A DNA stretch of 64,000 bases, taken from assembly GCF_009936035.1 (NCBI RefSeq), contig NZ_QWEO01000002.1, positions 1 to 64,000 on the forward strand, read 5' to 3'. Position 1 is the first letter of the stretch. Each line of letters opens with the position of its first letter. Of the stretch, positions 43,590 through 52,616 are shown piece by piece. The DNA comes from Neglectibacter sp. X58 (GTDB lineage Bacteria > Bacillota > Clostridia > Oscillospirales > Acutalibacteraceae). The notes under the pieces are model-generated. The model did not search any database. It had not been told where the DNA came from and worked only from the letters and a program-made list of their open reading frames with translations. The position numbers were made by a program, and so were the translations under genes.

Positions 43590-44738
43590 TTAGATGCCGT
43601 CCTCAAAAAGGCCCTTAAGCTTTGAGAAGAAGTTTTTGCGCTTCTGGTAATTCTTGTCGTCGGAAGCCTTATCCAGCTCTGCCAGCAGCTCCTTCTGGCG
43701 CTTGGAAAGGTTTTTAGGCACTTCTACGGTTACGGTGACGTACTGATCCCCCCGGGAGCGCCCGTTCAGGCTTTGGATGCCCTTGCCCTTTAGGCGGAAC
43801 ACATCCCCGGGCTGGGTGCCCTCATGGATATGGTAGCTTACCCTGCCGTCCAGGGTGGGCACTTCCACGTCTGCGCCCAGGGCTGCCTGGGTGAAGGTGA
43901 CAGGCATATCGCACAGCACGTCTGTGCCCCGGCGCTGGAAAATGGGATGGGGCCGCACAGAGACATATACATGGAGATCCCCGTTAGGCCCGCCGTTCGC
44001 CCCGGCGTTGCCCCTGCCGCCCACGTTCAGAATCTGCTCGTCATCTATGCCGGCAGGGATGCTTATCTCCACCGACTTCTTCCGGCGCACGCGGCCCTTG
44101 CCGTCGCAGGTTTTGCAGGGGGTTTCAACCAGCTTGCCTGTGCCCCGGCAGCGGTCGCAGGTTTGGGAGGACTGCACCACCCCAAAGGGGGTGCGCTGGT
44201 TGATGCGCACCTGGCCTGTGCCGCTGCAGTGGGGGCAGGTTTTGGGGGTGGTGCCTGCCGCCGCGCCTGTGCCATGGCAGTCGCCGCAGGTTTCAATCTG
44301 CTGGTATTCTACGGTTTTCTTCACACCCTTTGCCGCTTCCTCAAAGGAGACGGCCACACTTGCCTGCACGTCTGTGCCCCGGCGGGGGGCGTTGGGGTTC
44401 TGGCGGCGGGCGCCGCCAAAGCCCCCGCCAAAGAAGCTGTCGAAAATATCGGTGAAATCGAAGCCGCCGCCCTGGAAGGGGTTCCCCCCCGCGCCGCCGC
44501 CAAAGTTGGGGTCTACCCCCGCATGGCCGAACTGATCGTACCGGGCGCGCTTGTCGCCGTCGGACAGCACCTCGTATGCCTCGTTTACCTCTTTGAATTT
44601 CGTCTCGGCCTGGGCGTCCCCAGGGTTCAGGTCGGGATGGTATTTTTTTGCCAGCTTCCGGTATGCCTTCTTGATTTCGTCCTCGGACGCGCCCTTCTGC
44701 ACGCCCAGCACTTCATAAAAATCCCTTTTGTCCGCCAA
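43590..44738 (-). CDS. dnaJ: Chaperone DnaJ
   Basis: Hsp40 co-chaperone of DnaK. The 382-residue protein has the J domain with HPD ([10 protein letters not shown]), a Gly/Phe-rich region ([20 protein letters not shown]), four CxxCxGxG zinc repeats (from [12 protein letters not shown] to CKTCDGKGR) and a C-terminal substrate-binding domain. It begins at TTG 44738 because no in-frame ATG precedes it; the frame hits a stop upstream. The ribosome site is weak. dnaK is not upstream in the window, so dnaJ here is separate from the usual hrcA-grpE-dnaK cluster or its end is out of view. Confidence 0.96.
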   Translation of the reverse strand: MADKRDFYEVLGVQKGASEDEIKKAYRKLAKKYHPDLNPGDAQAETKFKEVNEAYEVLSDGDKRARYDQFGHAGVDPNFGGGAGGNPFQGGGFDFTDIFDSFFGGGFGGARRQNPNAPRRGTDVQASVAVSFEEAAKGVKKTVEYQQIETCGDCHGTGAAAGTTPKTCPHCSGTGQVRINQRTPFGVVQSSQTCDRCRGTGKLVETPCKTCDGKGRVRRKKSVEISIPAGIDDEQILNVGGRGNAGANGGPNGDLHVYVSVRPHPIFQRRGTDVLCDMPVTFTQAALGADVEVPTLDGRVSYHIHEGTQPGDVFRLKGKGIQSLNGRSRGDQYVTVTVEVPKNLSKRQKELLAELDKASDDKNYQKRKNFFSKLKGLFEDGI

Positions 44739-44839
44739 GCTGTCTCGCCCTCTCTTAACATATAATATCGTTATCCCATATTATAGCAAATCCCGCGCCG
44801 CCCGTCAAATGGGAAAAAAGAATTCCGTTTCCGCTCCCC

Positions 44840-44868
44840 TTGCTTTAGGGGGGCCGCGGTGTTATAAT
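44840..44868 (+). promoter_or_regulatory. Promoter of the DUF2007 gene
   Basis: TTGCTT (44840-44845), 17-bp spacer, TATAAT (44863-44868). Confidence 0.75.
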
Positions 44869-44941
44869 TAAAATAAAGACGGCATTAGAATCTGGAATTC
44901 GACAGGAAGCGGCTGAAACGCCGTTTGGAAAGGAGTTTGTT

Positions 44942-45196
44942 ATGGAGAACAAGAGTTTTTCCGGCACAGGCTATGAGTTTCTTTCTGAGAAAGAAGCCAT
45001 GTGGGCAGAAATGCTGATGCAGGCCTTAAAGGAAAATGGCATTCCCTGCACGTCTTTGCCTGTGCATGGCGCTGGGTTTGTCATGCGGACGGGGATTATG
45101 GAGCGGCTACAAGTTTTTGTTCCCGCAGAGAAAAAGCCTCAGGCAGAGGAAATCCTGGAGGAACTTTTTTCCCATGCTGGTTCTGAAAATCCATAG
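44942..45196 (+). CDS. DUF2007 domain protein
   Basis: An 84-residue protein: FLSEKEAMWAEMLMQALKEN followed by GIPCTSLP and a C-terminal LQVFVPAEKKPQAEEILEEL. The pattern of an alpha/beta ferredoxin-like fold with late VPxxxxxxAxxIL matches DUF2007, predicted to act in signal transduction or metal/nitrogen sensing, function unproven. AAAGGAG precedes ATG 44942. It appears monocistronic. Confidence 0.7.
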   Translation: MENKSFSGTGYEFLSEKEAMWAEMLMQALKENGIPCTSLPVHGAGFVMRTGIMERLQVFVPAEKKPQAEEILEELFSHAGSENP

Positions 45197-45292
45197 ATGC
45201 CGTAAAGCAAAGGAGGCCAGGCGGCTTCCTTTTTTTGTATAAGGGTGGAAAGGGCGGGCCACGCAAAACCACAAGAAAAAGGCCCAAAGTTC

Positions 45293-45321
45293 TTGCATTT
45301 TCCCCGGAAAAGGTGTATCCT
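45293..45321 (+). promoter_or_regulatory. queT promoter
   Basis: TTGCAT (45293-45298), 17-bp spacer and TATCCT (45316-45321), predicting a transcript start near 45328, right at the first leader hairpin. Confidence 0.65.
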
Positions 45322-45328
45322 ACCCATG

Positions 45329-45418
45329 CGGCTCCTTTTGGGGCCGGGTCAGTCGGGAGATCCTGACCTAAAACAAAACTAGGGGGCGGGGCCTGCTTCC
45401 AGGCTTCAGCCCTCGGAA
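45329..45418 (+). promoter_or_regulatory. Structured queT leader, possible preQ1 riboswitch
   Basis: The 108-base leader folds into CGGCTCC/GGGGCCG (45329-45346, TTTT loop), GGTCAG/CTGACC (45347-45368, 10-base loop), an A-rich linker TAAAACAAAACT and GCCTG/CAGGC (45391-45404) before the ribosome site AGAGG. QueT genes are often under preQ1 riboswitches; preQ1-III is reported from Ruminococcaceae queT genes. The linker does not fit the preQ1-I pseudoknot and the class is unresolved. Confidence 0.45.
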
Positions 45419-45435
45419 CAGAGAGGAAGAAATCT

Positions 45436-45972
45436 ATGAAAAACAACGAGAAAACACGGTTCTTAGCCCAGAGCGCCATGATCTGCGCCCTGTATACGGT
45501 GCTGACCTACGCGGCGGCAAGCCTGAACCTGGCCTATGGCCCGGTGCAGTTCCGCTTCTCCGAGGCCCTCACCGTGCTGCCCGCCTTTACCCCGGCGGCT
45601 GTGCCGGGCCTTGCCCTGGGCTGCTTTTTGTCAAACCTTTTAAGCCCCCTGGGGATTGTGGACTGGGTGTTCGGCACCTGCGCCACCCTGCTGGCGGCTT
45701 TGGGCACCCGGATGCTTTCCGGCGTGCAGGTGCGGGGGATTCCTGTGCTGGCCCCCCTGCCCCCTGTGGTGCTGAACGCGCTCATTGTGGGGCTGGAGGT
45801 TTCCTGCCTTTCAGAGGCCGGGGCCTTCTCCTGGGGGAACTTCTCCCCCGCCGCTTTCGGGGCCGGGGCTTTGTCTGTGGGGCTGGGAGAGCTGGTGGTC
45901 TGCACCCTGCTGGGCTATCCGCTGATGATTGCCCTGGTGAAAACCCGGATTGCGGAAAAGGCCCTGGGCTGA
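45436..45972 (+). CDS. queT: QueT-family queuosine-precursor transporter
   Basis: A 178-residue membrane protein, the substrate-binding (S) subunit of an ECF-type importer for queuosine precursors such as preQ1. Hydrophobic segments begin MICALYTVLTYAAASLNLAYG and the conserved GPVQFRFSEALTVLP with the E motif is present; GCFLSNLLSPLGIVDWVFG is also typical. It works with shared ECF A/A'/T subunits that lie elsewhere. GAGGAAG precedes ATG 45436. A structured leader suggests riboswitch control. Confidence 0.92.
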   Translation: MKNNEKTRFLAQSAMICALYTVLTYAAASLNLAYGPVQFRFSEALTVLPAFTPAAVPGLALGCFLSNLLSPLGIVDWVFGTCATLLAALGTRMLSGVQVRGIPVLAPLPPVVLNALIVGLEVSCLSEAGAFSWGNFSPAAFGAGALSVGLGELVVCTLLGYPLMIALVKTRIAEKALG

Positions 45973-46011
45973 TAGAGACACTACTTATTTTTGAGAACAG
46001 GGGGGCTTTTC

Positions 46012-47391
46012 ATGCCAAAACCCGCCAAAACCAAGGGGCAGCGGAAGGTTACGCCGCCGGTGCGGCTGATTGTGGGCAGCTTTGTGCTGGTCATCCTTTT
46101 GGGCACAGCACTGCTTACTATGCCTTTTTCCGCCGCCTCCGGCACCTTTACCAACCCGCTGGACGCCCTGTTTACCGCCACCTCCGCCACCTGCGTGACG
46201 GGCCTTTCCGTGGTGGACACCACCGCCCACTGGAGCGTGTTCGGGCAGGGGGTGCTGCTGGTGCTCATCCAGATTGGAGGGCTGGGGCTTTCCACCTTTG
46301 CCATCGGCTTTTCCCTGCTGGTTCACAAGCGGCTGGGGATACGGGAGCTGGTGCTGGCCCGGGAGGCTTCCGGCGGGGACATGCAGGAGATTGTGCCCCT
46401 TTTAAAGCTGATGCTGGGCTTTACCTTCCTGTGCGAGGCTTTGGGGGCCGGGCTTTTAATGCTGCGGCTGGTGCCGGCCTATGGCACAAGGGGCATATGG
46501 CCCTCTGTGTTTGTGGCGGTTTCCGCCTACTGCAACGCGGGCTTTGACATTCTGGGCTTTGTTCCCGGCAACGCGAGCCTTTCCGCCTTTGCCGGGGATC
46601 CTTTGGTGAGCCTGACGGTCAGCGCCCTTATCGCCACCGGGGGCCTGGGGTTTGTGGTGGTGCAGGATATTTACCGCTGCAAGCTGGCCCCCGCTTTCCG
46701 CCGCAAGGACAGGGAGCGGCTGAACTTCCACACCCAGGTGTGCCTGCGGGGCACGCTGATCCTGCTGGGGGCGGGGACGCTGATGTTTTTCATCTGCGAG
46801 TATAACAATACCATGGGGCACCTGAATTTCTTTGAAAAGCTGGTGGCGTCGGTGTTCCAATCTACCAATACCCGCACCGCCGGCTTTGCCTCGGTGGACA
46901 TCCAGGGGATGAAGGACTTTACAAAGGCTGCCTCTGTGGGGCTGATGTTTATCGGCGGGTGCCCTGGCTCTACAGCCGGGGGCGTGAAGGTTACCACCAT
47001 GGTGGTGCTGTTTGCCACCCTGCTGTGTACCATCCGGGGCCGGGACGAGGCGGTGGTGCTGGGCAGGCGCTTTGCCACAGGAGTGGTGTTCAAGGCCATG
47101 ACTGTGGTGGCCTGCGGCATGGCGGTCACTCTCATTGACGCGGGCATTATCGGCGCTTTAAACCCCCAAATCCCCTTTCTGGACGTGCTGTATGAGTGCG
47201 CTTCCGCCTTTGGGACAGCGGGGCTGAGCGCCAGCGTGACCCCCCGGCTGGACGTGATATCCCGGCTGCTGCTGTGCGTCACCATGTTTATCGGGCGGGT
47301 TGGCCCCTTGTCCTTTGGCTTGTCCATCCTGATGCGCGCTAAAAAGCCCAACGGTTCCATCCTGCCTGAGGGCCGGATGCTGATTGGATAA
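46012..47391 (+). CDS. ktrB: TrkH/KtrB-type potassium uptake membrane protein
   Basis: A 459-residue K+ (or Na+/K+) channel-like transporter. Four membrane-pore-membrane repeats with filter-like segments SATCVTGLSVVD, SAYCNAGFDILG, NTRTAGFASVD and FGTAGLSASVTPRL are visible. AGGGGGG precedes ATG 46012, 39 bases after queT, so they may be cotranscribed. The regulatory KtrA/TrkA partner is not adjacent; a relation to the c-di-AMP phosphodiesterase gene in this window is plausible because c-di-AMP often controls Ktr systems. Confidence 0.93.
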   Translation: MPKPAKTKGQRKVTPPVRLIVGSFVLVILLGTALLTMPFSAASGTFTNPLDALFTATSATCVTGLSVVDTTAHWSVFGQGVLLVLIQIGGLGLSTFAIGFSLLVHKRLGIRELVLAREASGGDMQEIVPLLKLMLGFTFLCEALGAGLLMLRLVPAYGTRGIWPSVFVAVSAYCNAGFDILGFVPGNASLSAFAGDPLVSLTVSALIATGGLGFVVVQDIYRCKLAPAFRRKDRERLNFHTQVCLRGTLILLGAGTLMFFICEYNNTMGHLNFFEKLVASVFQSTNTRTAGFASVDIQGMKDFTKAASVGLMFIGGCPGSTAGGVKVTTMVVLFATLLCTIRGRDEAVVLGRRFATGVVFKAMTVVACGMAVTLIDAGIIGALNPQIPFLDVLYECASAFGTAGLSASVTPRLDVISRLLLCVTMFIGRVGPLSFGLSILMRAKKPNGSILPEGRMLIG

Positions 47392-47413
47392 AAGCAATAT
47401 ACTACTATAGTTA

Positions 47414-47460
47414 ATAATAAGGAAGGCAGGCCCGCTCCCGGGGCCTGCCTTCCTTATTAT
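47414..47460. terminator. Bidirectional 20-bp terminator
   Basis: Arms 47414-47433 and 47441-47460 are complementary throughout with loop GCTCCCG; A/T-rich ends make it work in both directions between convergent genes. Confidence 0.85.
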
Positions 47461-47478
47461 GCCATATTGCCGGAAGCC

Positions 47479-48150
47479 TCAGCCTGCAATGAGCTTGTGA
47501 TCCTGCAGGCGGATGACCACGTCTGCCTGGGCGGAAAATTCCTGGGAGTGGGTGACGGCGATGACGCACTTGCCGTCTGTATGGGCCAGCTCCTTGAAGA
47601 TTTCCACAATGCCCTTGGCGGTGTCCGCGTCCAGGTTGCCGGTTGGCTCATCTGCCAGGAGGATGTCCGCGTCTGTGGCCAAGGCCCGGGCAATGGCTAC
47701 CCGCTGCTGCTCACCGCCGGAAAGTTTGTTGATATTCCGCCGCATTTGATCCGGGGTGAGGCCCATGCGGGACAAAAGGGCCTGTGCCCGCCCCTTTTTA
47801 TCCGGGATGGGGTTTTTGGTGATTTCCATGGCTGCGGTGACGTTTTGCAGGGGGGTGAGGTAGGGCAGGAGGTTATAGGCCTGGAACACAATGGCAATGT
47901 TCCGGTTCCGGTATTTTGTATAGCCGATTTCCCGGATGTCCTGGCCCTTATAGTACACGTGCCCGCTTCGGGGGGACTCCAAGGCACCGGCCAGGGTGAG
48001 GGTGGTGGTTTTGCCGGATCCGGAAGGGCCGACGATGGTGTACAGGGCGCCTGGCTCGAAGGCGCAGTCTGCGCTGTCCAGGATGTCTATGCGGGCGCTG
48101 CCGCTTTCATAATAATAGGTGATGTCTTTAAATTCCAAAATGGCTCCCAT
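47479..48150 (-). CDS. ABC exporter ATPase, MacB/LolD type
   Basis: A 223-residue ATPase with Walker [13 protein letters not shown]-loop [11 protein letters not shown], signature [15 protein letters not shown], Walker [13 protein letters not shown] and the switch His in AVTHS. It belongs to the family coupled to FtsX-like permeases. AAGGAGG precedes ATG 48150. Two permease genes lie upstream on the same strand, so the order is permease-permease-ATPase. The exported compound (lipoprotein, peptide or toxin) is unknown. Confidence 0.92.
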   Translation of the reverse strand: MGAILEFKDITYYYESGSARIDILDSADCAFEPGALYTIVGPSGSGKTTTLTLAGALESPRSGHVYYKGQDIREIGYTKYRNRNIAIVFQAYNLLPYLTPLQNVTAAMEITKNPIPDKKGRAQALLSRMGLTPDQMRRNINKLSGGEQQRVAIARALATDADILLADEPTGNLDADTAKGIVEIFKELAHTDGKCVIAVTHSQEFSAQADVVIRLQDHKLIAG

Positions 48151-48169
48151 TTTATCTCCTCCTTATGTG

Positions 48170-49384
48170 TTATTCCACTGCCATCAAAAGCTTTTTGGGC
48201 TGGAAGCGCAGCACCTTGAAAGCGGTGACACAGGAGGCCAGCAGCATAAGCCCCATGCCGCACAGGTACACAAGCCCAATGGCCCGGCCCTCTATGCCCA
48301 CTTCTATCCCTTTTTCCGCGGCTCCCAGCAGCTTTGCCGCAAAGGCCGCGGTCTGCCCGCTTAAAAGCACCCCGGCGGTTGCCCCCAGCAGCACTGGCAC
48401 CAGGGTTTCCAGGGCAAGCTGCAAAATTACCTTGCCCCGCACTTCCCCCATGGAGAGCAGCACGCCGATTTCAAACTCCCGGCTGCTGAGGGACAGCATC
48501 ACCAGGGCTATCAGCAGAATGGCCCCCAGGGCCATGGCTGCCCAGAACACCAGGGAGGCTACCGCCACAATGCTGTCCATGGAAAGGGAGATTTTCCTGT
48601 ATTCCCCGTCTAAGGGGACTATGCCGAAGCTGTCCCTGTCCGGCAGGGCCATGGCCTCGATATCCGAGAGGAAGCCGGGGATATCGGCCGGGTCGTATAC
48701 TATAAGCTGCACCCCCTGCAGCCCTGTGTTCCCGCGGATGGCTGCTACAGTTTCCAGGTCTGTGAAAAGGGTGTTTTCTACATAGCTCTCTGGGGAGCCG
48801 TAATGGTAATACTCCCCCCGGGTGTAGACGCCTGTTACCGTCAGCTCCACCGCGTCCTTCCCGCCCTTTTCCGGGGCCACAGAAATTACGTCTCCCACCT
48901 CCACAAGGTTTTGGCTGGCAATGGCCTCGTGTACCACCACAAAGCCCTTGTCCCCAGCCTTGGGCCGGGCGCCGGACACCATGGTGCAGTCGTTTTGCAG
49001 GATAGGGTGGGCGCCGTTTGCGCCCATTAAAGTGATATCGTGATCCCCTGGAAGCACGTCCTCAAAGAAGGAGGGCACCCCGGAAAAGCCCTTCCAGGAG
49101 CTTGCCGCTATGGTGCTGGAAAAGAGGGCCTCCTGCACTGCCGGGTGCGCCGCCATTTTCTGGGCGCTTTCCAGGGAGAGGCCTCCCGCGCCCTGTTCCT
49201 TTGCGTCCACCAGCACAGAGCCGCCCACCTCGATGCCTGTGCGCCGGGCTGTTTCAATGGAGGCTTCCCGGATGCACAGGCCGGAAAGCACCAGGGCAAA
49301 GAGGATGGAAAAGATGATGAAAAGCAGCAGGGTGTTGCGTTTATAATACCGGATGGCGCGAAGCGCCCTTGTGAAAAAGCTCAT
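48170..49384 (-). CDS. FtsX/MacB-type ABC permease
   Basis: A 404-residue permease with one N-terminal membrane segment (NTLLLFIIFSILFALVLSGL), an extracellular domain of about 240 residues and three C-terminal segments (from WAAMALGAILLIALVMLSL), the FtsX layout. GVLLSMGEVRGKVILQLALE is the coupling-helix loop. ATG 49384 has GGGAGGG six bases upstream. It is 13 bases after the larger permease. Confidence 0.85.
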   Translation of the reverse strand: MSFFTRALRAIRYYKRNTLLLFIIFSILFALVLSGLCIREASIETARRTGIEVGGSVLVDAKEQGAGGLSLESAQKMAAHPAVQEALFSSTIAASSWKGFSGVPSFFEDVLPGDHDITLMGANGAHPILQNDCTMVSGARPKAGDKGFVVVHEAIASQNLVEVGDVISVAPEKGGKDAVELTVTGVYTRGEYYHYGSPESYVENTLFTDLETVAAIRGNTGLQGVQLIVYDPADIPGFLSDIEAMALPDRDSFGIVPLDGEYRKISLSMDSIVAVASLVFWAAMALGAILLIALVMLSLSSREFEIGVLLSMGEVRGKVILQLALETLVPVLLGATAGVLLSGQTAAFAAKLLGAAEKGIEVGIEGRAIGLVYLCGMGLMLLASCVTAFKVLRFQPKKLLMAVE

Positions 49385-49397
49385 ATCCAACCCTCCC

Positions 49398-51233
49398 TTA
49401 ATTCCTGCGGGTCATAATCTTTGCTGGGGACAGCCGCAGCAAAAACGCCATCTGGATGAGCACCGTTAAAAACAGCATGGCAAAGGCCAGGCCGAAGTAT
49501 CCCCAGGCAAGGCCCGGATCCAGCTTGAACTGCATGGCGACAGGGGAGGCCACATTGGCGGCGCTGCGCATGGTCAGGCTGTTTTCCAGGGACATGGCGT
49601 TGCCGTTTAGCTGGGTTTCCAGATATTCCCGCTTGTCCTGCTCATAGGCCGCGTTCACCTGGGAGGATCTGTCCTCCAGCAGGCTGCTGCCCAAAGCCGT
49701 GGCCAAAGGCGCGCCGGCCCCAAAGCCGATGGCTGCCGCCAGAACCAGGGGCAGGGCCTGCTCGATAAACATCTGGGCAAACACCTTTGCCCGGGATTCC
49801 CCCATGGAGAGCAGCACGCCCACCTCCCGCTTGCGGCTGCGCACATTGAACACGCACACCAGCAGCAGCACCACAAAGGCCCCGATAAGCAGCCCCACCC
49901 CCATAAACAGGGAAAGGCTGTTGAGGCTCTCCATGGGCATGGCTACCATGTCATACCAGCCCCTGTCCACCAGCAGGGTAAACCAGGGATCGGAGCTGAA
50001 GGAGTCCATCATGTATTTTATGAACTTTGCTTCCACCACGTCCGGGTCCCCGCTGCCGAAAACATCCTCGTTCAGCACATCCTCAATGCTGGTGCCTGTC
50101 AGCTTCCCGGTGCTCATGTCCTTTTCCACCACCTTGAACCTGCGGTAGGTGTCGTCCAGGAAGTCTTCCACATTTTCCGGCTCGTCTATGTATACAGTGG
50201 CCCGGTTGATACGGGGGAACCACAGCAGGGTGTCGTCGTTATAGAGATACCGCAGGTAGTTCATCATGGCCTGGTAGGGCACAAACATATAATTGCGGGC
50301 GGCTGTCTGATAGCCGATATCCCCCAGGATGTCGTTCTGGGGCGGGTCGAACAGGCCCAGGATTTCCACCTGCCAGGTGTCGTTCTTATAAAAGGTGGCC
50401 CAGCTTTGGGTGGAGAGGGAAAAGCTCAGCTCAATGGTGTCCCCCACCTGCAGGCCGTTTTCCTCCGCCGTCTCCCGGGAGAGGATCACATAGTTTTTGT
50501 CTTCCTCCTCGCTTTTAAAGTGGCGGCCTTCCACCAGGTTATAGCCGCCGCTGGAAAAGCTGTCGAAAAACTCGGAGTCGGATACGGCGGTGATGGTCAG
50601 GCCCTGGGGCACATATTCCCCGTCCACCACCCGGCGCATGGCGTTCCAGGCGTCCAGAAAAGCAGCGTTTTCTTCCTCTGTATAGGTGGGATCGTAAATG
50701 TCGTATTCGTACATCCCGGTTTCCACGTTATAGGTTTCCTCATAGCGGTAGCCGGGGTTTTCGTCCCGGAACTTGGGGTTGCGGAAGTGAATCATCTGGA
50801 AGGACGCATTGTCCTCCCATTTCCCCGCCTCCAAAAGGAAATCCATGCCGTATTCCTTAAGCTTTGCCTGGTATTTCTCATACAGCTCCCGGTCGTGGCC
50901 CGCAAGGCCGGCGGGCATCATATCCGCCGCCTCCATCTCCACGTTGGTCATGACAATGTTGTAGCGCTCCACATGGGGGCTGCGGACAAACATGTCGGCG
51001 GCGCTCCAGTCGATGTCGATAACGGCGGACATGCCGATGCCGTTTATGGTTGGCCCGGTGAGGGTTAAGGCGTTTGCCACCGCCTTCTGGGTTACCTCTA
51101 CCTGATGACTGGTGCCGGCATAAATCATAAACGAGGTCAGCGTTACCGCCAGGATGGCGGAAAACACCAGCAGCACCAGGATATTGCGGAACTTGTGCCG
51201 CCACAGGCTCCAGCCAGCCCTTTTTAAAAACAT
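49398..51233 (-). CDS. FtsX/MacB-type ABC permease, large
   Basis: A 611-residue permease of the same type but with an extracellular domain of about 400 residues between the first segment (NILVLLVFSAILAVTLTSFM) and the last three. The loop GVLLSMGESRAKVFAQMFIE matches that in the smaller partner, so a heterodimeric exporter is likely. ATG 51233 is preferred because AAGGAAGG lies seven bases upstream, while ATG 51239 overlaps it. A good promoter is at 51348-51376. The cargo is unknown. Confidence 0.85.
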   Translation of the reverse strand: MFLKRAGWSLWRHKFRNILVLLVFSAILAVTLTSFMIYAGTSHQVEVTQKAVANALTLTGPTINGIGMSAVIDIDWSAADMFVRSPHVERYNIVMTNVEMEAADMMPAGLAGHDRELYEKYQAKLKEYGMDFLLEAGKWEDNASFQMIHFRNPKFRDENPGYRYEETYNVETGMYEYDIYDPTYTEEENAAFLDAWNAMRRVVDGEYVPQGLTITAVSDSEFFDSFSSGGYNLVEGRHFKSEEEDKNYVILSRETAEENGLQVGDTIELSFSLSTQSWATFYKNDTWQVEILGLFDPPQNDILGDIGYQTAARNYMFVPYQAMMNYLRYLYNDDTLLWFPRINRATVYIDEPENVEDFLDDTYRRFKVVEKDMSTGKLTGTSIEDVLNEDVFGSGDPDVVEAKFIKYMMDSFSSDPWFTLLVDRGWYDMVAMPMESLNSLSLFMGVGLLIGAFVVLLLVCVFNVRSRKREVGVLLSMGESRAKVFAQMFIEQALPLVLAAAIGFGAGAPLATALGSSLLEDRSSQVNAAYEQDKREYLETQLNGNAMSLENSLTMRSAANVASPVAMQFKLDPGLAWGYFGLAFAMLFLTVLIQMAFLLRLSPAKIMTRRN

Positions 51234-51347
51234 ACCCATCCTTCCTTTCCAATTCTGTTTTCCGCTGCCTTCCCTGCCGCCCCCTTTTCTGCTTTGGCTA
51301 AATTTATAAAAATATTTCAATCTGTTAAATTTATTTTTATTATTTTC

Positions 51348-51376
51348 AGTATACCACGAAAAAAACCATTTGTAAA
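51348..51376 (-). promoter_or_regulatory. Promoter of the ABC exporter operon
   Basis: Minus strand: TTTACA (51376-51371), 17-bp spacer, TATACT (51353-51348), giving an AT-rich leader of about 110 bases. Confidence 0.75.
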
Positions 51377-51419
51377 GGAAAAATCCTGCCGGAAAGCAGT
51401 CTCCCGCTTCCCAGGCCGC

Positions 51420-51448
51420 TTGCGATCCCGCCGCTTATATGGTATAAT
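51420..51448 (+). promoter_or_regulatory. GNAT gene promoter
   Basis: TTGCGA (51420-51425), 17-bp spacer, perfect TATAAT (51443-51448). It is divergent from the ABC exporter promoter. Confidence 0.65.
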
Positions 51449-51544
51449 TTCATACAATCCAGAAACCAAAGGAAAGGGCGGTACCGGGGGCAAAGGGCTG
51501 TTTTCCCGGCTTTTTGCGCAGAACCGGATCGTGTGGCGATTATT

Positions 51545-52108
51545 ATGGCAAAAGTAGCGGTGCGCCGCATTAACGAATGGGACGGGCCTTCCATGCTGAA
51601 AATTTATGCCCCCTATGTGGGGACGCCCCTGGCGCCGGAGGATGCCCTGCCAGAGCTGCAGGACTATATCCGGCGCATAGATACCTATACATATGGGCTG
51701 GGATGGCTGCTGTGCGAGATAGACTCCACCCCGGCTGGCTTCTGCCACCTGACGGAAAACCGGAATGATCCGGAAAATCTGTTCTCTGTGGAATTCCAGC
51801 TTTATGTTAAGGCAGAGTATCAGCGCATAGGCGTGGGCCGGGCCTTGTGGACGCTGATGCGGGACATGATGGAGCTGGGGAACCGACGGGAGGTTTTTGC
51901 CCGTATCGGCCTGCCCAACGAGACAGGCCGGGCCTTCTTTGCGGCTATGGGCTTTGTGCCCCAGGAGGAGGGCGGGCAGGTGCTGACAGCCCGGTATGCC
52001 CTGCGCCCCGCCGACCCGGAGGCCTTAAAGCCCACTAAGCCCTACTTGCTTTTAAACCATGAATATGAGGCTGCCCGGGAAAAGGCGGCGCTGCTGGTGC
52101 GGGCGTGA
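51545..52108 (+). CDS. GNAT-family acetyltransferase
   Basis: A protein of about 187 residues resembling phosphinothricin/YncA-type GNATs: PSMLKIYAPYV at the start, the acetyl-CoA loop EYQRIGVGRALWTLM and NETGRAFFAAMGF. The acceptor is unknown. The start is uncertain: ATG 51545 (MAKVAVRR) and GTG 51533 both lack a clear ribosome site. The last codons are part of a 31-bp sequence duplicated 97 bp downstream. Confidence 0.8.
   Translation: MAKVAVRRINEWDGPSMLKIYAPYVGTPLAPEDALPELQDYIRRIDTYTYGLGWLLCEIDSTPAGFCHLTENRNDPENLFSVEFQLYVKAEYQRIGVGRALWTLMRDMMELGNRREVFARIGLPNETGRAFFAAMGFVPQEEGGQVLTARYALRPADPEALKPTKPYLLLNHEYEAAREKAALLVRA
52069..52099 (+). repeat. 31-bp direct repeat, copy 1
   Basis: The 31-bp block beginning GGCTGCCCGGGAAAAGGCGG lies in the GNAT 3' end and recurs identically at 52166-52196. 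Confidence 0.85.
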
Positions 52109-52112
52109 TGCC

Positions 52113-52144
52113 GAAGCTGCCCCTCCGCAAAGCGGAGGGGCTTC
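52113..52144 (+). terminator. Hairpin after the GNAT stop
   Basis: GCCCCTCCGC/GCGGAGGGGC with loop AAA lies just after the stop. T tail is poor. Confidence 0.6.
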
Positions 52145-52165
52145 CTAATTGGAACCGCGCTCTAA

Positions 52166-52196
52166 GGCTGCCCGGGAAAAGGCGGCGCTGCTGGTG
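52166..52196 (+). repeat. 31-bp direct repeat, copy 2
   Basis: Identical to 52069-52099. It is followed in frame by residues that look like an extended tail and then by a terminator. Confidence 0.85.
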
Positions 52197-52212
52197 GGGG
52201 CGCAGCCCCATG

Positions 52213-52246
52213 ACGGATGGGTTTTTGCCCATCCGTTTCTTTTTTC
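52213..52246 (+). terminator. Second terminator
   Basis: ACGGATGGG/CCCATCCGT with loop TTTTTG and a long T run. Confidence 0.8.
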
Positions 52247-52616
52247 CGGGAGCCGGGGGGAAGCGCCAGTCCCGGCAAAGCCGTTGGCAGCCTGGTGGCG
52301 GGGGGTATTTCCGGAAGATTGAAAATATTTTAACAAATTGTGTACAGAGCTACTTGTAAAAATCCCTGGGGTGTGCTATGATTTATTTGATTTTTGATAA
52401 AATGCGGAAGAAGGGCATTTTGTCAAAAAGAAGCCCCTCCTGCCTGCGGGTATAGCTTTTTGCAGGGAAAGGGAGGGCAGATTCGCCGGAGGGGGTTCCC
52501 CTTCGGGCCAGTTTAGCAGAAAACAGGGATGCCTTGAAAAGATTTCCCGTTTTTTGCTATAACACGCTTCATTATCATGTTTTTTTAATAATCTTGGGGG
52601 AAAGGAGGTCATTTTT
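52247..52616 (+). other. Leader of the decarboxylase operon
   Basis: No gene is supported. After a terminator and a short spacer it has a promoter at 52354-52382 and a leader of about 230 bases in which CCTGC/GCAGG and GCCC/GGGC blocks can form a large stem. Confidence 0.5.
52354..52382 (+). promoter_or_regulatory. Promoter of the Na+-decarboxylase operon
   Basis: TTGTAA (52354-52359), 17-bp spacer and TATGAT (52377-52382) with an extended TGC before the -10. Confidence 0.7.

Noticed and set aside
45347-45379. preQ1-I riboswitch
   Set aside because: The loop lacks the bases needed to pair with the ACTA tail, so only a generic or preQ1-III-type leader is suggested.
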